NCBI GenBank assembly: GCA_964369885.1
Contig: CAYJGQ010000061.1
Location: 1-13,745, forward strand
Source of the DNA: Heteroruminococcus sp964369885
GTDB lineage: Bacteria; Bacillota; Clostridia; Oscillospirales; Ruminococcaceae
Length of the DNA stretch: 13,745 nt
Reading direction: 5' to 3'
In this document: in pieces, positions 13,744 to 13,745 of the stretch
How positions within the stretch are numbered: position 1 is the stretch's first letter
How the letters are laid out: each line of letters starts with the position of its first letter
Notes under the pieces: generated by a model
The model's input: only the letters and a program-made list of their open reading frames with translations
Databases searched by the model: none
Told to the model about the DNA's origin: nothing
Program-made: the position numbers and the translations under genes

Positions 13744-13745
13744 TA

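Overview
The window looks like a draft contig from a low-to-mid GC Gram-positive anaerobe, most likely a Clostridia member of the gut or rumen type. Nearly every gene has a strong AGGAGG-like ribosome binding site, the only extracytoplasmic protein carries a lipobox, no outer-membrane component is present, and the genes match the Firmicutes version of the NHLM/Nif11 peptide export system. No taxonomic marker gene is present, so this placement is inference. The first 107 bases form a long perfect inverted repeat that breaks an ABC ATPase gene inside Walker B, and there is a run of 10 N at 3863-3872. Both point to an assembly or amplification artefact rather than biology.

Layout. Positions 10189 down to 1 are a leftward operon of six genes: a GNAT acetyltransferase, a lipoprotein of the LivJ-like periplasmic-binding fold, two HlyD-type adaptors with unusual beta-rich insertions, an ABC transporter with an N-terminal C39 double-glycine peptidase, and a second ABC transporter with a non-peptidase N-terminal domain that runs off the left edge. 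A 280-base AT-rich divergent region (10190-10469) holds promoter candidates in both directions and a perfect 18-base palindrome. Positions 10470 to 13454 are a rightward operon of seven small genes: four Nif11-like precursors with a GG cleavage site, a 74-residue peptide resembling a nitrile-hydratase-type (NHLP) leader, a UPF0489/peptide-arginase-like enzyme, and a last 63-residue GG peptide started at TTG. Hairpins separate precursors 3/4 and 4/5. A terminator at 13559-13587 ends the operon. The last 160 bases have no gene but hold a promoter-like element and two tandem hairpins.

Working model. The cluster makes ribosomal peptides whose leaders are removed at GG by the C39 transporter and which are exported through the HlyD adaptors. 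The usual RiPP maturases (LanM, YcaO, radical SAM) are absent. The only visible candidate modifying enzyme on the precursor strand is the UPF0489 protein. A member of that family, OspR, converts peptide arginine to ornithine in landornamide biosynthesis. Three precursors end in Arg-Arg-Trp, the fourth in Gln-Arg-Trp, and the NHLP-like peptide in Arg-Arg-Thr-Trp-Leu-Gly. The most interesting reading is therefore a minimal RiPP system whose signature is a C-terminal Arg/Orn-Trp tail. The enzyme-substrate link is inference from co-location and motif, not shown by the sequence.
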